From Burhinus oedicnemus (lineage: Eukaryota > Chordata > Aves > Charadriiformes > Burhinidae), in NCBI GenBank assembly GCA_008921705.1, contig VFFE01009182.1, positions 2,850,027-2,914,026 on the forward strand: DNA of 64,000 bases. The letters are read 5' to 3'. Position 1 is the first letter of the stretch. Each line of letters begins with the position of its first letter. The position numbers and the translations under genes were made by a program. Positions 38,095-51,194 of this stretch are shown here, piece by piece. The notes beneath the pieces were generated by a model. It saw nothing but the letters and a program-made list of their open reading frames with translations, was not told the DNA's origin and searched no databases.

Positions 38095-38964
38095 TCATCT
38101 ATAATCCACCACCATTTGTCAGCAGGGAGGCTGGAGGAGGCAGGCTTGCTACAAGGGGAGAATGCCCAATTAGGCAGCTGTCACACAAAGCATAGGCTGC
38201 AAAATTATCCCCTGTCAAAAGAAAGAGCAGCTGCGGGTGCCAATTACAGTAACCTTTCAACCCTTTAGGTACTGGAAACTACACAGAAGTAAATGAAGTA
38301 CAATTAGTGATAACAAATCGATGAATTAGGACAGTAAATTAGAAATTACTAGCAGGTGAGCTTAGGTCTCCCATAATATTAAGGGCACGGCACACCCCAG
38401 GCAAGGGCAGGAGATTTCACAGAGCACATCAGTTTCGTCCTATCCATCTTTCTTGCGTGGAGACTGTTTTCCTCCATCATTTTCTTCCCACAAGCCTCGT
38501 CCGAGATGGAGAGCAAAGGGAAAGGAAAAAAAAGCAACCCAAAGAGGAAAGAAGTTGTAGCGCCTGATCTTCCCTCTTCACGCTGGCAAATGCAGTTTTC
38601 TCCTTTCTCACAAGGAGGTCCTCAGAGCCAGCAGTCTCTCCAGTAAGCATACTCCATTTCAGCCCAGTATTTGACATTTGCTGCCCCTCATGTTCCAGCT
38701 GAACATGACTTACCCCAGAAAAAAAAACAAAACAAAAACCAAAACAACAAGTGATAAACTCTCAGGAAATTTTATGTCATTTACACTTGAAGCACTTAAA
38801 TCTGAGTTAAGTGCTAGACTTCTGACTACAGGGGGAAGACTTATTTCTCCACATTTCAGTTCTCCGATGCATCATGCAATTGCATTTATGAGCATACATA
38901 CAGAGCCACGTCCGCCAGCAGAGTTTCTATTCAATGCTTTTTATATTCCCCCCCCCCCCCCCCC

Positions 38965-38984
38965 NNNNNNNNNNNNNNNNNNNN
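38965..38984. other. Scaffold gap (20 N)
   Basis: Twenty N between a C-run and an A21 run, only about 400 bases from the candidate promoter. Sequence may be missing here. Confidence 1.
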
Positions 38985-39104
38985 AAAAAAAAAAAAAAAA
39001 AAAAAGACGACAAAAAGAAAAAAAATATATATATACACACTTCTTTTAGTGAGGAGCTGAGGAAGTTGTTGGTTGGCTGAATGCTGAAGCAGTTTCACCG
39101 CATA

Positions 39105-39107
<3 letters not shown>

Positions 39108-39146
<39 letters not shown>
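39108..39146. repeat. (TG)n microsatellite
   Basis: About 19 TG units ending in GCGC, 30 bases from the ERR-type element and about 250 bases from the CpG island. Likely length-polymorphic. Confidence 0.98.
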
Positions 39147-39147
<1 letters not shown>

Positions 39148-39174
39148 TGTTGAATGTCACAGGGCGGGTTAGCG

Positions 39175-39183
39175 TGACCTTGA
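39175..39183 (-). promoter_or_regulatory. ERR-type nuclear receptor element TCAAGGTCA
   Basis: The plus strand reads TGACCTTGA, so the minus strand is a perfect extended half-site TCAAGGTCA, the consensus for estrogen-related receptors and SF-1/LRH-1-type monomers. It sits about 210 bases from the CpG island. A GGGCGGG box lies a few bases away (39162-39168). Mammalian NRIP1 is known to be activated by ERR-alpha. Occupancy here is inferred, and such 9-mers also occur by chance. Confidence 0.4.
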
Positions 39184-39389
39184 GCCGCATCAGCAGCGCA
39201 GCAAGGGTCGGGATGCCTGCAGGCGCCCTTGTACTGGATTTGCAAGACAAAAACCTTCAAACTGGCTGAAGGACATCTTAAATCTCTTCAAAGGTTTTCC
39301 GAACTAATCTGGGCTGCTCTTAGCCGGATCTGTGCCAGTGTGAGAGGCAAAATTAAAAACAAGGTCTTTGACAGGATGTTGTCTCCTCT

Positions 39390-39705
39390 TAACCCTTCCC
39401 GGGCAGGCACCGGCGCATCCCGGGCGCGCCACGGGACGCCGCCGCCAGCCGCGGCCCGGCGGCTCCGCCACCGGCGTTACCGAAGGACGGATTTAGGGAA
39501 AGCAGCCCTTTCCCGGGAGCGCCGCTGTTACCAACACGGAAGGCCCAGCCGGCTCTCCAGGCACACGGCCATCCCCGTCCCTCTGCTCCCCCCGCCCCCA
39601 GCGGACCTGCCATTTTCCCCGCCGCTGTGCGGGAGCCCCGCAGGGACCTTCCCCGCCCTCCCCCCCGCCGGCGCAGGGGGGTGCTCGGCCCCTCCGTAAG
39701 CGCTG
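39390..39705. promoter_or_regulatory. NRIP1: CpG island, candidate NRIP1 promoter
   Basis: About 310 bases of very G+C-rich sequence with roughly 40 CpG dinucleotides, by far the densest in the window. It holds Sp1-type GGGCGGGG on the minus strand (near 39592-39599 and 39651-39658) and an E2F/YY1-like GGCGGGGAAAATGG on the minus strand (near 39610-39623). It lies 27 kb upstream of the NRIP1 coding exon, a plausible distance since mammalian NRIP1 has long 5' introns. No TATA box or clear first-exon donor was found, so strand and start site are not fixed; it may fire in both directions. Confidence 0.6.
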
Positions 39706-42637
39706 TGGGTGAAGATTATTTTTGCCGAGTGGAAGTGGTAGCACCTAGCAGGATACCTTGTGTGTTTAGGCGAGGCAGGTAGGAGGAGGGTCAGGAACCT
39801 GCAGGGGGTTGCTTTGGCAGGCACCGTACACGTTTTATGAGAAGAAATTAGAGTGTCCGCTCCTCATCTTAACCTCTTATTTCCTCCTCAGTCATCCCGA
39901 GCCAAGAAGGAAGTAGGGGAGAGGATATTAATATGTGACAGGCCTAACCAAGAGTTTGAGAGCATGACTGTACGCACTGGGGAAACAAAAAACCCCAAAT
40001 AAATTAATCCCCCAGCCTGCCTGCTCATCATCTGACGAGAGGCACAGAGGCTTTCTAAAAAGTTGAGCAAGCGGGCAGAGACAACCTCTAAGGAAGGCCC
40101 TAGGAACACAGGGTTACTCTATGAAACCGCAAGTTCACCCAGTGGAGCTGGCAGCGTTATTCGAACGCAACTCTCAGCACGTGGAAGGGACGGACGCTTT
40201 CTCCAGAAACATATTTGCACACAGAACCTCCAATTCCAACTTCAGTAAGAAAGAGTTTGCCAACTCGGAGTAGCCTTCTGTAGGCTTAATTATAAAGTAA
40301 CGCGGATTCCCACACCTGAAAGCGGAGAAAAAACTATCCCTACCTTCTCATCTGTTTTAGTGGTGGTGCTATTGGTCAGACTAAACTATCAAATTTCTGC
40401 AGAAAAAAAATAAATACGAACGGGTTAAAATAACCTCAGCTTAATCAAGAGGAGCCAGCATCACACTTCAGAACTATCGTCTGCTGTTTCTCAGATCCCG
40501 ACCAGGCGAGCCCTTCAGGAGGAGAGGAAGAAGGAGCCGCTCGTGCCAGCAGAGGGGGTTGTGATTCTTCTCTGGTTGAGCACCGAGGGCTTCAGCTAGG
40601 CTGGGTTTGTACAGTCATTTTAAGTACTATAGTGTATTAGGAACAAAACACATTTAAGTTTACTGAAGAAGGACATGACTTTGGCAGTTATGTCGCAACT
40701 GCTATAACACTACCCTCCACCTGCCACTAAAATAGATTCACTCCATCACTCCCGAGAACTGCAGCTCTTCTCACAAAATACCCTCCTTGTTAGAAGGCTT
40801 TAACCACTTGAAGCGTTAGTTTTCAGTAGTATCTGCGACAGTGCCTTCTGTGTCAGCAGAGGAGGAACTCGCACCATACAGATGCTTTTCCATAGACCTA
40901 CCAAGGTTTCCAAGGCGTTTGTTGTGCTTGGACAGAGGGCCACAGTGTTCCTGCGGCGCCTGGACGTCAGAACAACCCCCGTGATTACCCAGAGCGGTCT
41001 CAAGGCTTCCTCTGCCCTACGGACCCAGCCGGCCTCTGCTCCGCAGCCCTAGGGAGTGGGAGACAAGAGGCAGCCGGCCACCACGCGTGCCTTCTCCACC
41101 ACCTCAGGGCCTCTGGCAAGCAGAGATTAAGCAGATCCATACATGTGGTTCATTGATCTTCCTGCACAAACGCGACCTTTTCATGGCCTTTGAATGACAG
41201 GGTGCCATAGAGACAGCCAGCTGTGATTAGGAAAAAAAAAGAAAAAAAAAGTTTGGTCACTTGGCCTATTACACAATTATTGCAGTACTGGGTCCTACCC
41301 CATGTTTCCTAGAAAACTTTCCAGTTCACCCCAGAGTTACCAGGAAAAGGGATTAGGAGAGACCAGTTTGAGTAGCTCACATGTAACATGTTACCCTAGC
41401 AGAAAATACCAAGAAGTATTTTCACGGTATGCACAGCTGGCCATGCAACATCCACAGCTTCTTAAGTTTCTCCATCACGTAACAAGACAAAAATATATTA
41501 TGGGTTTTCCAAACAGAAAGTGTTGTGAAAACCCCCAAAACAAAAACAAAGAACTCGTGTTGCAATGTTCCAGCTGAGCAGGGTGATTTAAAAACGCAAT
41601 GAAAGCTTTCAAGCCAGGTAGTCGTTGCTGCCAAGTATGGGACACATTGTGTGGCCCTGCCAGAAGGAGAAGCCAAAACCCAAAAATACAAATTAGCAGC
41701 TTTCTTCTAGGGCCACAACAGTCTAGCGAAAACCTTCCAAATCAGGCTGTCCTAAGAACATCAGACAGAAGCAGCGAGTGCGGTTATTCAACACCGAGCC
41801 ACGACTCAAAAGCCACAGTCTCAACCTGTGGACCCACACACACAACCATCGTGACACCGTAACATCTATAAAGTCAGACAGTCATTTCTAACCATCTGAT
41901 AAAAAAGAAAATGGTCTTTGTGGCTACAATTTCTCACAGCTGGCAAGTGCAGAGAGGCGGGTTGCTCTCTACCCGCTTGGCCCCCTACATAGGCACGCTC
42001 GCATAAGCATGTGCGAGCCCTGTAATCGATGGGACAAGCATTTTACAACCCATCCAAGCACAGGTTGTCCACACAACCTTAATTCTGCCATTTTCTAACT
42101 GCTGATTCTGACTATACAGTGTTAACATTCCTTAAGCATAAGGCAGTTATTTCATAAGCAGTGTACCTCTGCGTAGCAAAAAAAAAAAAAAAGGATAAAA
42201 ATGGTGGGATTTAATATAACATAACCTCTTCCCACCTGGGCCCCATTATTAATTAAACCATATCTGCTAAAGCAAAGATGCTATTGACAAAAACATTCTC
42301 TTGGGAGCAAACACAGATACCCCCATCAGAATCGGTATTAACAAGGAACCGCTGAAAAACTGTCCTGAGAGCATGTCACCCATCGTTGCTGACCTAACTT
42401 CCCAGCAGCATCCAAAGCAGCCCTTGGTCTAGCACAGCATGCTAGAATTTTCTAGAGACAAATGTTGTAAATTATGATTCTCATTATTACACATTCTGTT
42501 AATGATGTTTATGAGCTAGCTACAGTGTAAAGCAATGACAATTTTTTTAAGCGCGAATTAGGTAAGGGGGGGCTACTCATTTTAAGTAACCTTACTAAAT
42601 AGAAAATTTGATAAATTGCTCTTTATAGTGCTAATAT

Positions 42638-42651
42638 ACTAATATATTAGT
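42638..42651. repeat. Perfect 14-bp A/T palindrome
   Basis: ACTAATATATTAGT reads the same on both strands. Related TACTAGTTATACTAGTAT words occur 320 bases on (42958-42978). Likely simple A/T-rich structure. Confidence 0.8.
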
Positions 42652-43083
42652 AGTACTAATTCAGTAAAAATAAGTGTTTTCATGAAAAAGGAAGCATCAC
42701 CAGCTAAATAACAGCTAAAACATTAGCGCACACAAACATTAGAATGGTGTTAAAGAAAAAGGAAAACACACCTGAAAAATGAAAATGAATACTATTAGGA
42801 AATGTTAGGTACATCTACTTAATTGTCTATATGAATTTTACCCATCTAAACTAAAGTCACGGAAATTATATTTAAAGAGGCAAAGGTAGAGAAGCCTTAT
42901 TAGCATATTACTTTCATGTATACTTAATACAACTATCGTTCTTATACTAATATGCAATATACTAGTTATACTAGTATATAAGCAGTAGTTATAATATTAA
43001 TTTCTTAAGAATAACAGTTAAGGGCAAGAAGTACTGAATAATGTAGATTGAAGTGATCAAATACAGTGACTCTTTCCATATCC

Positions 43084-43116
43084 GGGGGGGGTGTGGGGTG
43101 GGTGGGTGGAGGGAGG
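43084..43116 (+). repeat. G-quadruplex-type G-rich run
   Basis: G8, then TGT, G4, T, G3, T, G3, TGGA, G3 and AGG: at least five G-runs of three or more with 1-4 base loops, fitting the standard four-run quadruplex rule. It lies upstream of the candidate promoter, with A/T-rich DNA around it. Confidence 0.85.
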
Positions 43117-46100
43117 AAATCTTAACGTGTTTAAAGATTATCACTGTTTATATGGTTGCAAAGGAAATAACCTTATTCTAGCAAGATCTCAGTTAATACC
43201 CAGGCATCTTCCGCACCTTCCTAGTAAAACTAGATGTTTGACTTCAGTCTCTCAACAACTCTCAAATACTCACAGCAACCATCTTCTGCATGTTTTTTGC
43301 CAAAAGCAGTAACTTCCAAACCTGGGGACACCTCTCCACAAGGCGCATCTCAAAAAAGCGAGGCTGACTACTTGCACAGATAGCACTACTCATTTTGGGG
43401 GCTTCACTTCTTGCTTCAGACATCTCAGATACCCACCTAAGGACATTATCAACACTTCATATTACACACACTCATGAATATGGTCTATTCCAGTATTTAA
43501 TTTGTGTCCCGATCAGGAATTACGTGAGCATTCACAAAAGAATAAGGACTGTATCCATGTTTAAGATTAAGTGTGTTTTGCTGAATCAGGGCCCTGAACC
43601 TTAATGCAGGTTTTTCTCATTGCTGCACCAGTTTATTTTATTCAGTACAAAGCCACCAACAACCTTTGAGTTCTTCTGCTCAAGGTCATTTTTAACATTC
43701 ACAAGCACAGCTTTTTGGCTGTCTGCAGAGCAGAGCATTTTTCTAAAGTGCATTTCAGAGCAAAGCGATGTCTGGAAACGTCTTTAAATGGTGAAAAACA
43801 TCCTTTAAAGTTGCCTTAATCAGTTGTCTGTTAATAATTCTACTTGGCTACCTTCATTACCGTAGGCTCTAATTTAGCCTTCAATCTCTGCAGCCACCCA
43901 TATCTGGAAGGTAAAAACATGATGTAAAAATCAGTTTCAACTGCTGCAATCTCAAAGTCTAAGCTGCACCTCCCACTCTTAAGCCTTTGAAGGCATCCAG
44001 TACAGAACCAGGTCCTTGAGATCCTTCCCCTGCTCTGCCAGACACAACCTTTTCTACATTTGCACTTGAAGAGGCAGGTGGGGAGCTACATACGTTCAAC
44101 AATAATTTGCAATATAAAAATTCCACAAGTTTGTTTATATTATGCTTTCATAAAGTTACGGAAGATTCCCTATTCCCCAATCCTCTTTTTTCACCACCTC
44201 AACCAACCTCCTGCAGCTTTTCTATCACTTCTTTCTTCTTCCGATTAAGGATGTGGGATTGAGGGTGGAAAAGTAGGCACCTATTTTACACTTTTGATTG
44301 TGCTAATCAACTAATGTTTGTCCACACCTGATTGCTAAAGAAATATCACAAGCCCGGGGGGGGGGGGCAGGCGGAAGTGGTGTTTTGGGTTTTTGGGTTG
44401 GTTTGGGGTGTTTTTTGACAGTTACATGGGTCTCTGTATCATCACCAAAACATTACATTACCAATATTCACCTTGAAATACTCTTGCTTAAATACTCTTC
44501 TATTGTCTTTGGAAATCTCAGGTATCATTACAAAGCAAGAAGCAGCATACTGATTACAGAAAATACAGCTAGTTATGAAAAGTGAAAAACTGGAAGTGTC
44601 TGGCAGGCAACTGTCTTTTGTACACTTGCACTTTATTTCCACACGTGCGTGCCTACATTAGACATGCATACTTTATCCTGGTACCCCTGGCCGTTTTGAG
44701 AAGAGAGTAAGAAGCTGACAACCAGATGAGCCCCACAGCAGAATTAATTACACTTGTGCAGTTCCAGCAAGGATCACGCTGTAACACTGTTGCCATGTGT
44801 CCAACAAATAGCGAAGCCAACAGCAGTCAGCAGTGATTTCTGGTTATCAAGTGTATTTGGGTATTCAATTGCCAACTGCATTTCCTTTTCCCAAACATGC
44901 TTCATTTTATCTTCAATGATACTAACTCCTAGGTCACACAGCAACTCAAGCCTCTCCTGTTCTCCAGCTAGCACAAGTGTCAGAAATCCATAGTCTCATA
45001 CCATTTTTTTATTTCACTTTAAAACTTTATTAATTTAGGATTGCAGGTGCTCTGCCTTATGCTCAAGGCAGGGATTCCCGCTTTACTGCATACATCTAAA
45101 TTTGCAACATAGTAGGCTCCCTTTTTTTTTCTCCCAACCTTAGAAATTTGAATGCTTGTGAATCTCTAATACCTTTGCAAGTTTCAGACCTCTTGACTAT
45201 TTCCTACCATATAACTCAGAAGTGGTATTAAATCTCACGTCAAAGTCAACAGAAACTTTAGTAGGAGCAAGTGAGATTTATCCTGCTCCTAGTCAAAGCC
45301 AGTGCCGTAGGCTTAGGTATGGGCCAAGTCATCAGAACCTGTAATATGGTGGTTTTTTCAAAAAAAAATAAAAATAAAAATAATGGAAGGGAAAGAAAGT
45401 TCTTAGGCAATTACCCTGAATTATTCTCTTCCTTTTCTGAGAAACACTAGATAGACCCTTTTAGAAACAAAGCCTCTCATTTGTCTTGTAGTAAACATAA
45501 ACCCTCAAACCAAACACATTACCTCAATAAAATGAATGCACAACAGCTCCATACTCGTAAAATTTTTTTAAACTACATCATCAGATCTTGCCAAACTACT
45601 GGCTTAGGAAGATACGGAGCACACTAAAACTGTTCTGCTTTTTCAGAAGACACATTACGTTTCTATTTAGTGCACACTGCAAAACGTAACTCCAATTTCT
45701 CAAAGTGTAAAACTGTTCATTCCAGTTTGTCTAATTCTTAATATTTTGCCAGTCGTACAACTGTCCCCACCACCACCACCCGGCTAATTGATTTAAAGAA
45801 TCAGAAACATGAAGCTTTCACAAATTTTTTTAAATGCACCTGAAGATTTCAAAACATTTACAAGACCTTTGTCACTTTTCAATTATTTTCATTTGTGGAT
45901 GATTAACAAGTATGTCTGTGTGCCAGAGACATAAACTGCATTCTTCAAGAGGCATCAATCTACATAAAAACACAGATTTGCTAAATTCAAATACTGTGAG
46001 GACAATTATTTTCTTCAAACAAAAACAAAAAACAACTTAAAAATTAATTTTTTCAGCTTTCCAAACTTTCATTAACATCACAAAAATGGTTTGAGCTATT

Positions 46101-49100
46101 GGAAACGTACATAACACCCACAATCATGAAAACCAACATTATTCTATTATTTCGTCTTCTCTGCTGTACAAGTCAACTACTATTGAGAAGCCATGGATAA
46201 GCAGAATATGCAATATTGGAAAAAAGCAAACTAAGAACTAATTTCAAAAAGATAAAGGAGGTGGAATGTTTTGGTTACTGCTCTAACTATAACTTACATC
46301 CCTTATAAAATAGTTGTATACATAAATATCAGATGTCACCCTACAGGTTGTTTCAACTTTCAGTGGTTAATGGATCAGCCATATTAGGGAGAGAGCCAAC
46401 ACAAAACACTAAACCTTTCCTCCTTGCAACGTTTTACGTTTTAGTATTACCAAGCATCAAAGCATCACCAATAAAGTATTGACCATTAAAAAAAAAGGAC
46501 CAAATTTACTTGCTCACAAGAGCAAAATTAACATTATAGTGTACACACACACCCCCCAACCTAACAACTGTACACAGAGTGCACCTACACAGATGGCTGC
46601 AAGTCACAGATCCCAACCTTACCCAAAGGATCTCCCATGCTCACGAAGCAGCCTTCTCCTCTGATCTGTCGCATTCACCATTCGAATATAAAGAACAGAT
46701 GAGAAACGTCTGTGGAAAGAATCTCATGGAAAATTTCCTTCCTTTAATTCTCTTCTCATGTATGAGGTTTTCCACAGCAGGAGCAATTTAGCTCTGGAAT
46801 ATTCATGCTCACTACTACCTGACATCAAGGTTCATTTCTCTGTGAAAGAGTCTCCAAAGGATAATAAAGTAAAAGCCTGAACACTTGCAAGAGGCATGTA
46901 ATAAGGCAGAGAAGCACTAAAGATTACTCCCACCCTAAGCAAAGGGAATAAATACAATAACCACGGAAAAGAAACTACTAAGATCTTCCAAAAGCCTTCT
47001 ACTTAAGAATAGAAAAAGAACCTGGTCTTATAACAATCATCAACCTCTAACGTATGTCTTTCAAGGCAAGCTGGATCAGAAATTCATATAAATCCCCCCC
47101 TCCCTTTTTTTTTTGTTGTAATCCAAACCGGAATGCCCAAGCTACAGCTTGCTGACCAGATCCAATCCACTGTAACAATTTATCTGGCCAGCCGCCCACT
47201 CCTTGCTGTCCTCCCCAATGGCTAATTAGATACGGGAAGGAAGCAGGCAAGGGCTAGAGGAATTACTCTCACATCTGATTTCCCACCACTGTGTTTCACA
47301 AGAACCTGCAGGCTCCCCTCTATCAAAAAACTGGGCATAGATTATCATGCAGTAGCGATGGACGGGATGGATGGTCTTCATGTAACTGTCGCATGGAGCA
47401 AAATTCACGTACATTAACAGGCATATCTGTTAGCATGACTAGTCCTGTGTCAGCATGACTGTATATTACCCGTATGTTTCTGTTACAACATATACATGCT
47501 CCATCCTAATGCAGTTATCCACACAGCTACAGACACTGTCATCTGTGGTCCAGACCCTCCATAACAAATGTTGCTCGCTGGAGAGGCTGGGCACTAGTTC
47601 TCCAAATCAACAGGTTTCACACCAATCCAGGCAACAAATACCTTAAATTGTGGGGTGCTTCTTCCTTTCAAAGCAGGTACGGTTCACGGGGGAAGGCTCT
47701 CCATGCTCACTGAGTAACATTTAACTGTAAGTTGAGAGTGACTGCTAGCTGCCATCACAACTCGATCAGGACATGCATACTAATGCTCTTGGACTGCTGC
47801 CATATTATCCATATATGTTTTATTATAGCTCATCTCCTTAATGTGCAAGACATTTATCTTTGATTCTTTCAAAATGAGAAAGGAAAAAAAAAAAACCCTG
47901 ATACCGTAGAACTGGTTTTAGCACAGTTCAGACTATTTAAACTGGGTCACTGTAAGCAGATGTTTCTTTGTCATCAGATACAAGTAACAGCACTGAGTTA
48001 TTTTTTGCCTTATTAACAAACTCTTCTGAAATGTAAGGGCTCGAACTTCTAATAGCAATCAGGTAAGCTTCTAGCCACAGTTTTTCCATTTATCAGCAGG
48101 AGGTTTCAAAATTAAAAATACAGAAAAAGAATTTTGCCTATGGAATCATCCTCTATTTTACTGAACCTTACGAGCAGCATATGGACCGGTAAGTGCAAAG
48201 ACAACAGTGACTGAACCTGAGCAGAAGACATTTAATCACATGTATCAACCTACTGGCTTCAACACCAATTAGTTACGAGGGGACAACGACAGGACAAACA
48301 CAGAACTTGCAAAACTGAGTCAATAAATTCAAGAACAGAGTAATGATCATGATTGATGACGCGAAAAAAACAAAACAAAATAATCATGGACACCAACCAA
48401 CCATAATCGGAAATAAGAAGATCCTTCCATTCCTTAGGTAGACAGTGAAATCAAGGAATGCAAATGAGAAAAAGCATCATTTCAAAAACAATGAAGGCTC
48501 ACTGAGATGTGCTTTTGGAACAAAGCTACTGGATTGTATTGTTATTTAAAAAACTACCCCTTCCCAGTATGGTTTTTTTTGAGGATGAACTGTATCAGGT
48601 GTCCTCCAAGAACATAATTCATTCTAGAAACCCGAGTATCCGTGGCGTGAAAAAAACCCACCCACAACCAAAACATGTACTTACACTAACTTGACCAATT
48701 ACTCATAAAAATTTAACAACCCACATGGAAACAGGACTTACTAGTCTTTCATAATGTTAAAGAACAGAGTTCTTTAATCCACCCATCAAGAAAACAACTT
48801 TCCACTTCTCAGTTGTTTGCTTTATTCGTTTTATTTCCCGTTTCACTTTAAATGTAAGCAACTTCTAAAGTCCTACTTTCTTATAACCACTAACATGACA
48901 TATAATGTGACACAATGTCATTCACCAACAGAGAAACACTGGTTATACATTACATGTATTATATACACCTCACTACCAACTCCCATAAGAAAAGTGGCAG
49001 GAAAGTGCCAAAACCCTCTGACCAGTTTTCTTCTGTATTTACACAGTTGAACTCCTCCATCAGAGTAGTTAGGGTTTCAGTTTCTAAGCAGTAGTCTGTA

Positions 49101-49611
49101 CGGGTTCACTGAAAGCACAGTACAAACCCAGACATGGATTTGAACTCTGGTTTCTGGGTCCAGGTCTATCACTATATGGTAGAAGCGGGTGAGCTCTTTT
49201 CTTCCATCAGCTGCACATACCATTTATGCCCTCCTACCTTGTTCTCTGTTCCTGCTGTCTTCCCCTAACTTGCTGCCAAAAAAATAAAAAAAAGTACAAA
49301 ACATTTCCATGCTCTTTTCAAAACTTCTTAGAACTTTTTAATTGTAAGACTTACAACCTGCTGAACTTGATAATGGCCCCATAAACAACTTTTCCCCTTT
49401 AGTCAGATGTAACGCACCATCACTCTAGTTCTGTGGATGTAAACAAAAAATTGAATAGGCAAGTCTTGTACTGCACACACTCAAAATATGACTCATTCCA
49501 GGAAAAAAGTTCTTGGCAGTACGTAGCTTGATGTATATATGGTGGCTTTATATGGAGAAAGATGTAGAAGTTGGTTTTGGTTTGTTTTTTTTTTTTAGTT
49601 ATTTCTCACAG

Positions 49612-49777
49612 GGACGATCTATGGCCAGAACGCTCCTGTTCTCCTGTGTGATGTCTGTGACTGAGCCGGGGAGCGTAAGAGGCTGAACACTGCTGTTCCC
49701 CTGAGAAGGGAAGACGTTGTTCCCTGGAGAGGGAAGGTACGTGGGACGAAGAAGCTGCTTCCCATGGAGGCTGGCAG
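49612..49777 (+). ncRNA. Possible exon of a plus-strand noncoding RNA
   Basis: A 166-base G+C-richer island stands in A/T-rich DNA. It is preceded by a T-rich tract and TTATTTCTCACAG and followed by GGCAG|GTAAGAGG, together a good acceptor and a strong donor. Another good acceptor (CTTCTCTTGCAACAG) follows at about 49870. No conserved protein frame is seen. It would run divergently from NRIP1, about 10 kb upstream of the candidate promoter. Splice-motif evidence only. Confidence 0.2.
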
Positions 49778-51174
49778 GTAAGAGGCGAGACCTGGGCTCT
49801 GCTGGTCCACCCCTCCAGAGCAGCCACCAGCACGCTGAGCACTTGGGTTACTCTCTTCTCTTGCAACAGCCAAAGAGAAAAGCAGAAACCAAACTGCAGA
49901 GCTACAGTCTTCTATCAAGTTCTGTCTCGCACAACTAAACTTTTGTAAGGGGCATACATAGTTGCAAATCCTCCAATAATACTCAGATTTTGCCACGCCA
50001 AAACTTGGGGTTTCATCACCAAATTTTTCTTTTTTTATAAGATTCTGGAAAAACTTACTCTGGGAGAAGATAAGGGAGGGAATATATTTTAAATAACCTG
50101 CACTAAAAATATCTGAAGGATACAGCTGCTGCAGACAAGCAAAAGAAAAATCGTTGGTTCTCATTTTTGATCTAAAGAAGGATACAGATGTCAAAAGACA
50201 AAAAAGTGATGCATGACCTCAGACATTTGTAATGAAGAGGTTTAAGGATCAAGGTCAATTTCTCATCAGGAAAGGATATTCTGAGACTATTTAGAGGTTT
50301 TACAGAGTTACACAAAGCAACTGATTGAAAATACAAGTAAATAGCTAGGTGCTGCAGAATTATTTAGTGCTAAGGGTGGTGGAATAAACTACTACAGGTG
50401 GTGACCAAAACAGAAAATTTAAATGAGTTCAAGAAAGACTAAAATTAGCTTCCAAGTTAACGATGGAGCAGCAGCTTCAAATCAGTCACTTTAATTTTTG
50501 TTTATGCGAGGTAAGTCTTAATATTACATGCCACAATTTTAGTGCATCTTTTAGGTCTTTAATACTGTACACTATTTGCCTTTATTAAAAAAGGAGGTTG
50601 TACATTCATTTTATTAAAACACTAAACAGAAAAACTGACACCATACCAAACGTGCACCACTCATGCGTGGATTGGAGCAGCCTTCCCAAAAATCACATTT
50701 TATATGGACTCAGGCGACCACAGGCCTCAGATACGACTGAAAGGCATCTTGAAAAGGATGCTCCCTGGTACTGCAGCTGCCCCACGCTGAAACCCACACA
50801 CCCAGCCAGGTCTGACGTCTTTCCCCACCTCATTTTCCTCCCCTCAGTTACACAAGGGGAATCATTACGCAGTCCAAGGCTGTGAGACTATTCCAGCTTT
50901 AATCTGTGCCTGCAAGATGACCTGAATACAGACCTCCGGGGCTACTCTGAGCTTGAGCACTGTCAGAATTTTGTCCTAAGCGCTCAAAACATTTGATATT
51001 GCTCCTCCTATAAGATTTAACTCAAGAGTAGACCTGTTTGAATAGGCTTTGAAAGAGATGCAGAGGATATACAGGAAAGTAAACAGTGCTTAGGGATGCT
51101 TGTTGGGCCAAGTAGTATAAATGGAGGCAAAAAAAGAAAAAAAAAAAAGAAAACAAAAAACAAGGATTCAGAAA

Positions 51175-51194
51175 NNNNNNNNNNNNNNNNNNNN
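51175..51194. other. Scaffold gap (20 N)
   Basis: Twenty N inside an A-rich stretch in the upstream intergenic part. Confidence 1.

Larger units (their letters stand above)
37930..38290. promoter_or_regulatory. Motif-rich noncoding block, possible enhancer
   Basis: This non-repetitive stretch near the candidate promoter is dense in transcription-factor-like words: TGATATCA, CACCTG, TGACCTTG, GGTCA, CAATTA, CAGCTG (twice) and CAATTACAGTAACC. It lacks coding frames and simple repeats, unlike its neighbours. The enhancer reading is inference; cross-species conservation would test it. Confidence 0.3.
39706..49611. other. Upstream of NRIP1, no gene seen
   Basis: Begins as a moderately G+C-rich shore of the CpG island with a second small CpG cluster (40950-41095), then becomes A/T-rich. 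It holds the quadruplex-type run at 43.1 kb and G/T-rich runs at 44353-44420. No coding frame was recognised. Confidence 0.6.

Noticed and set aside
49619..50194. 191-codon open frame on the minus strand
   Set aside because: No recognisable family or domain, and the sequence changes from A/T-rich to G+C-rich within the frame. Better explained by chance.
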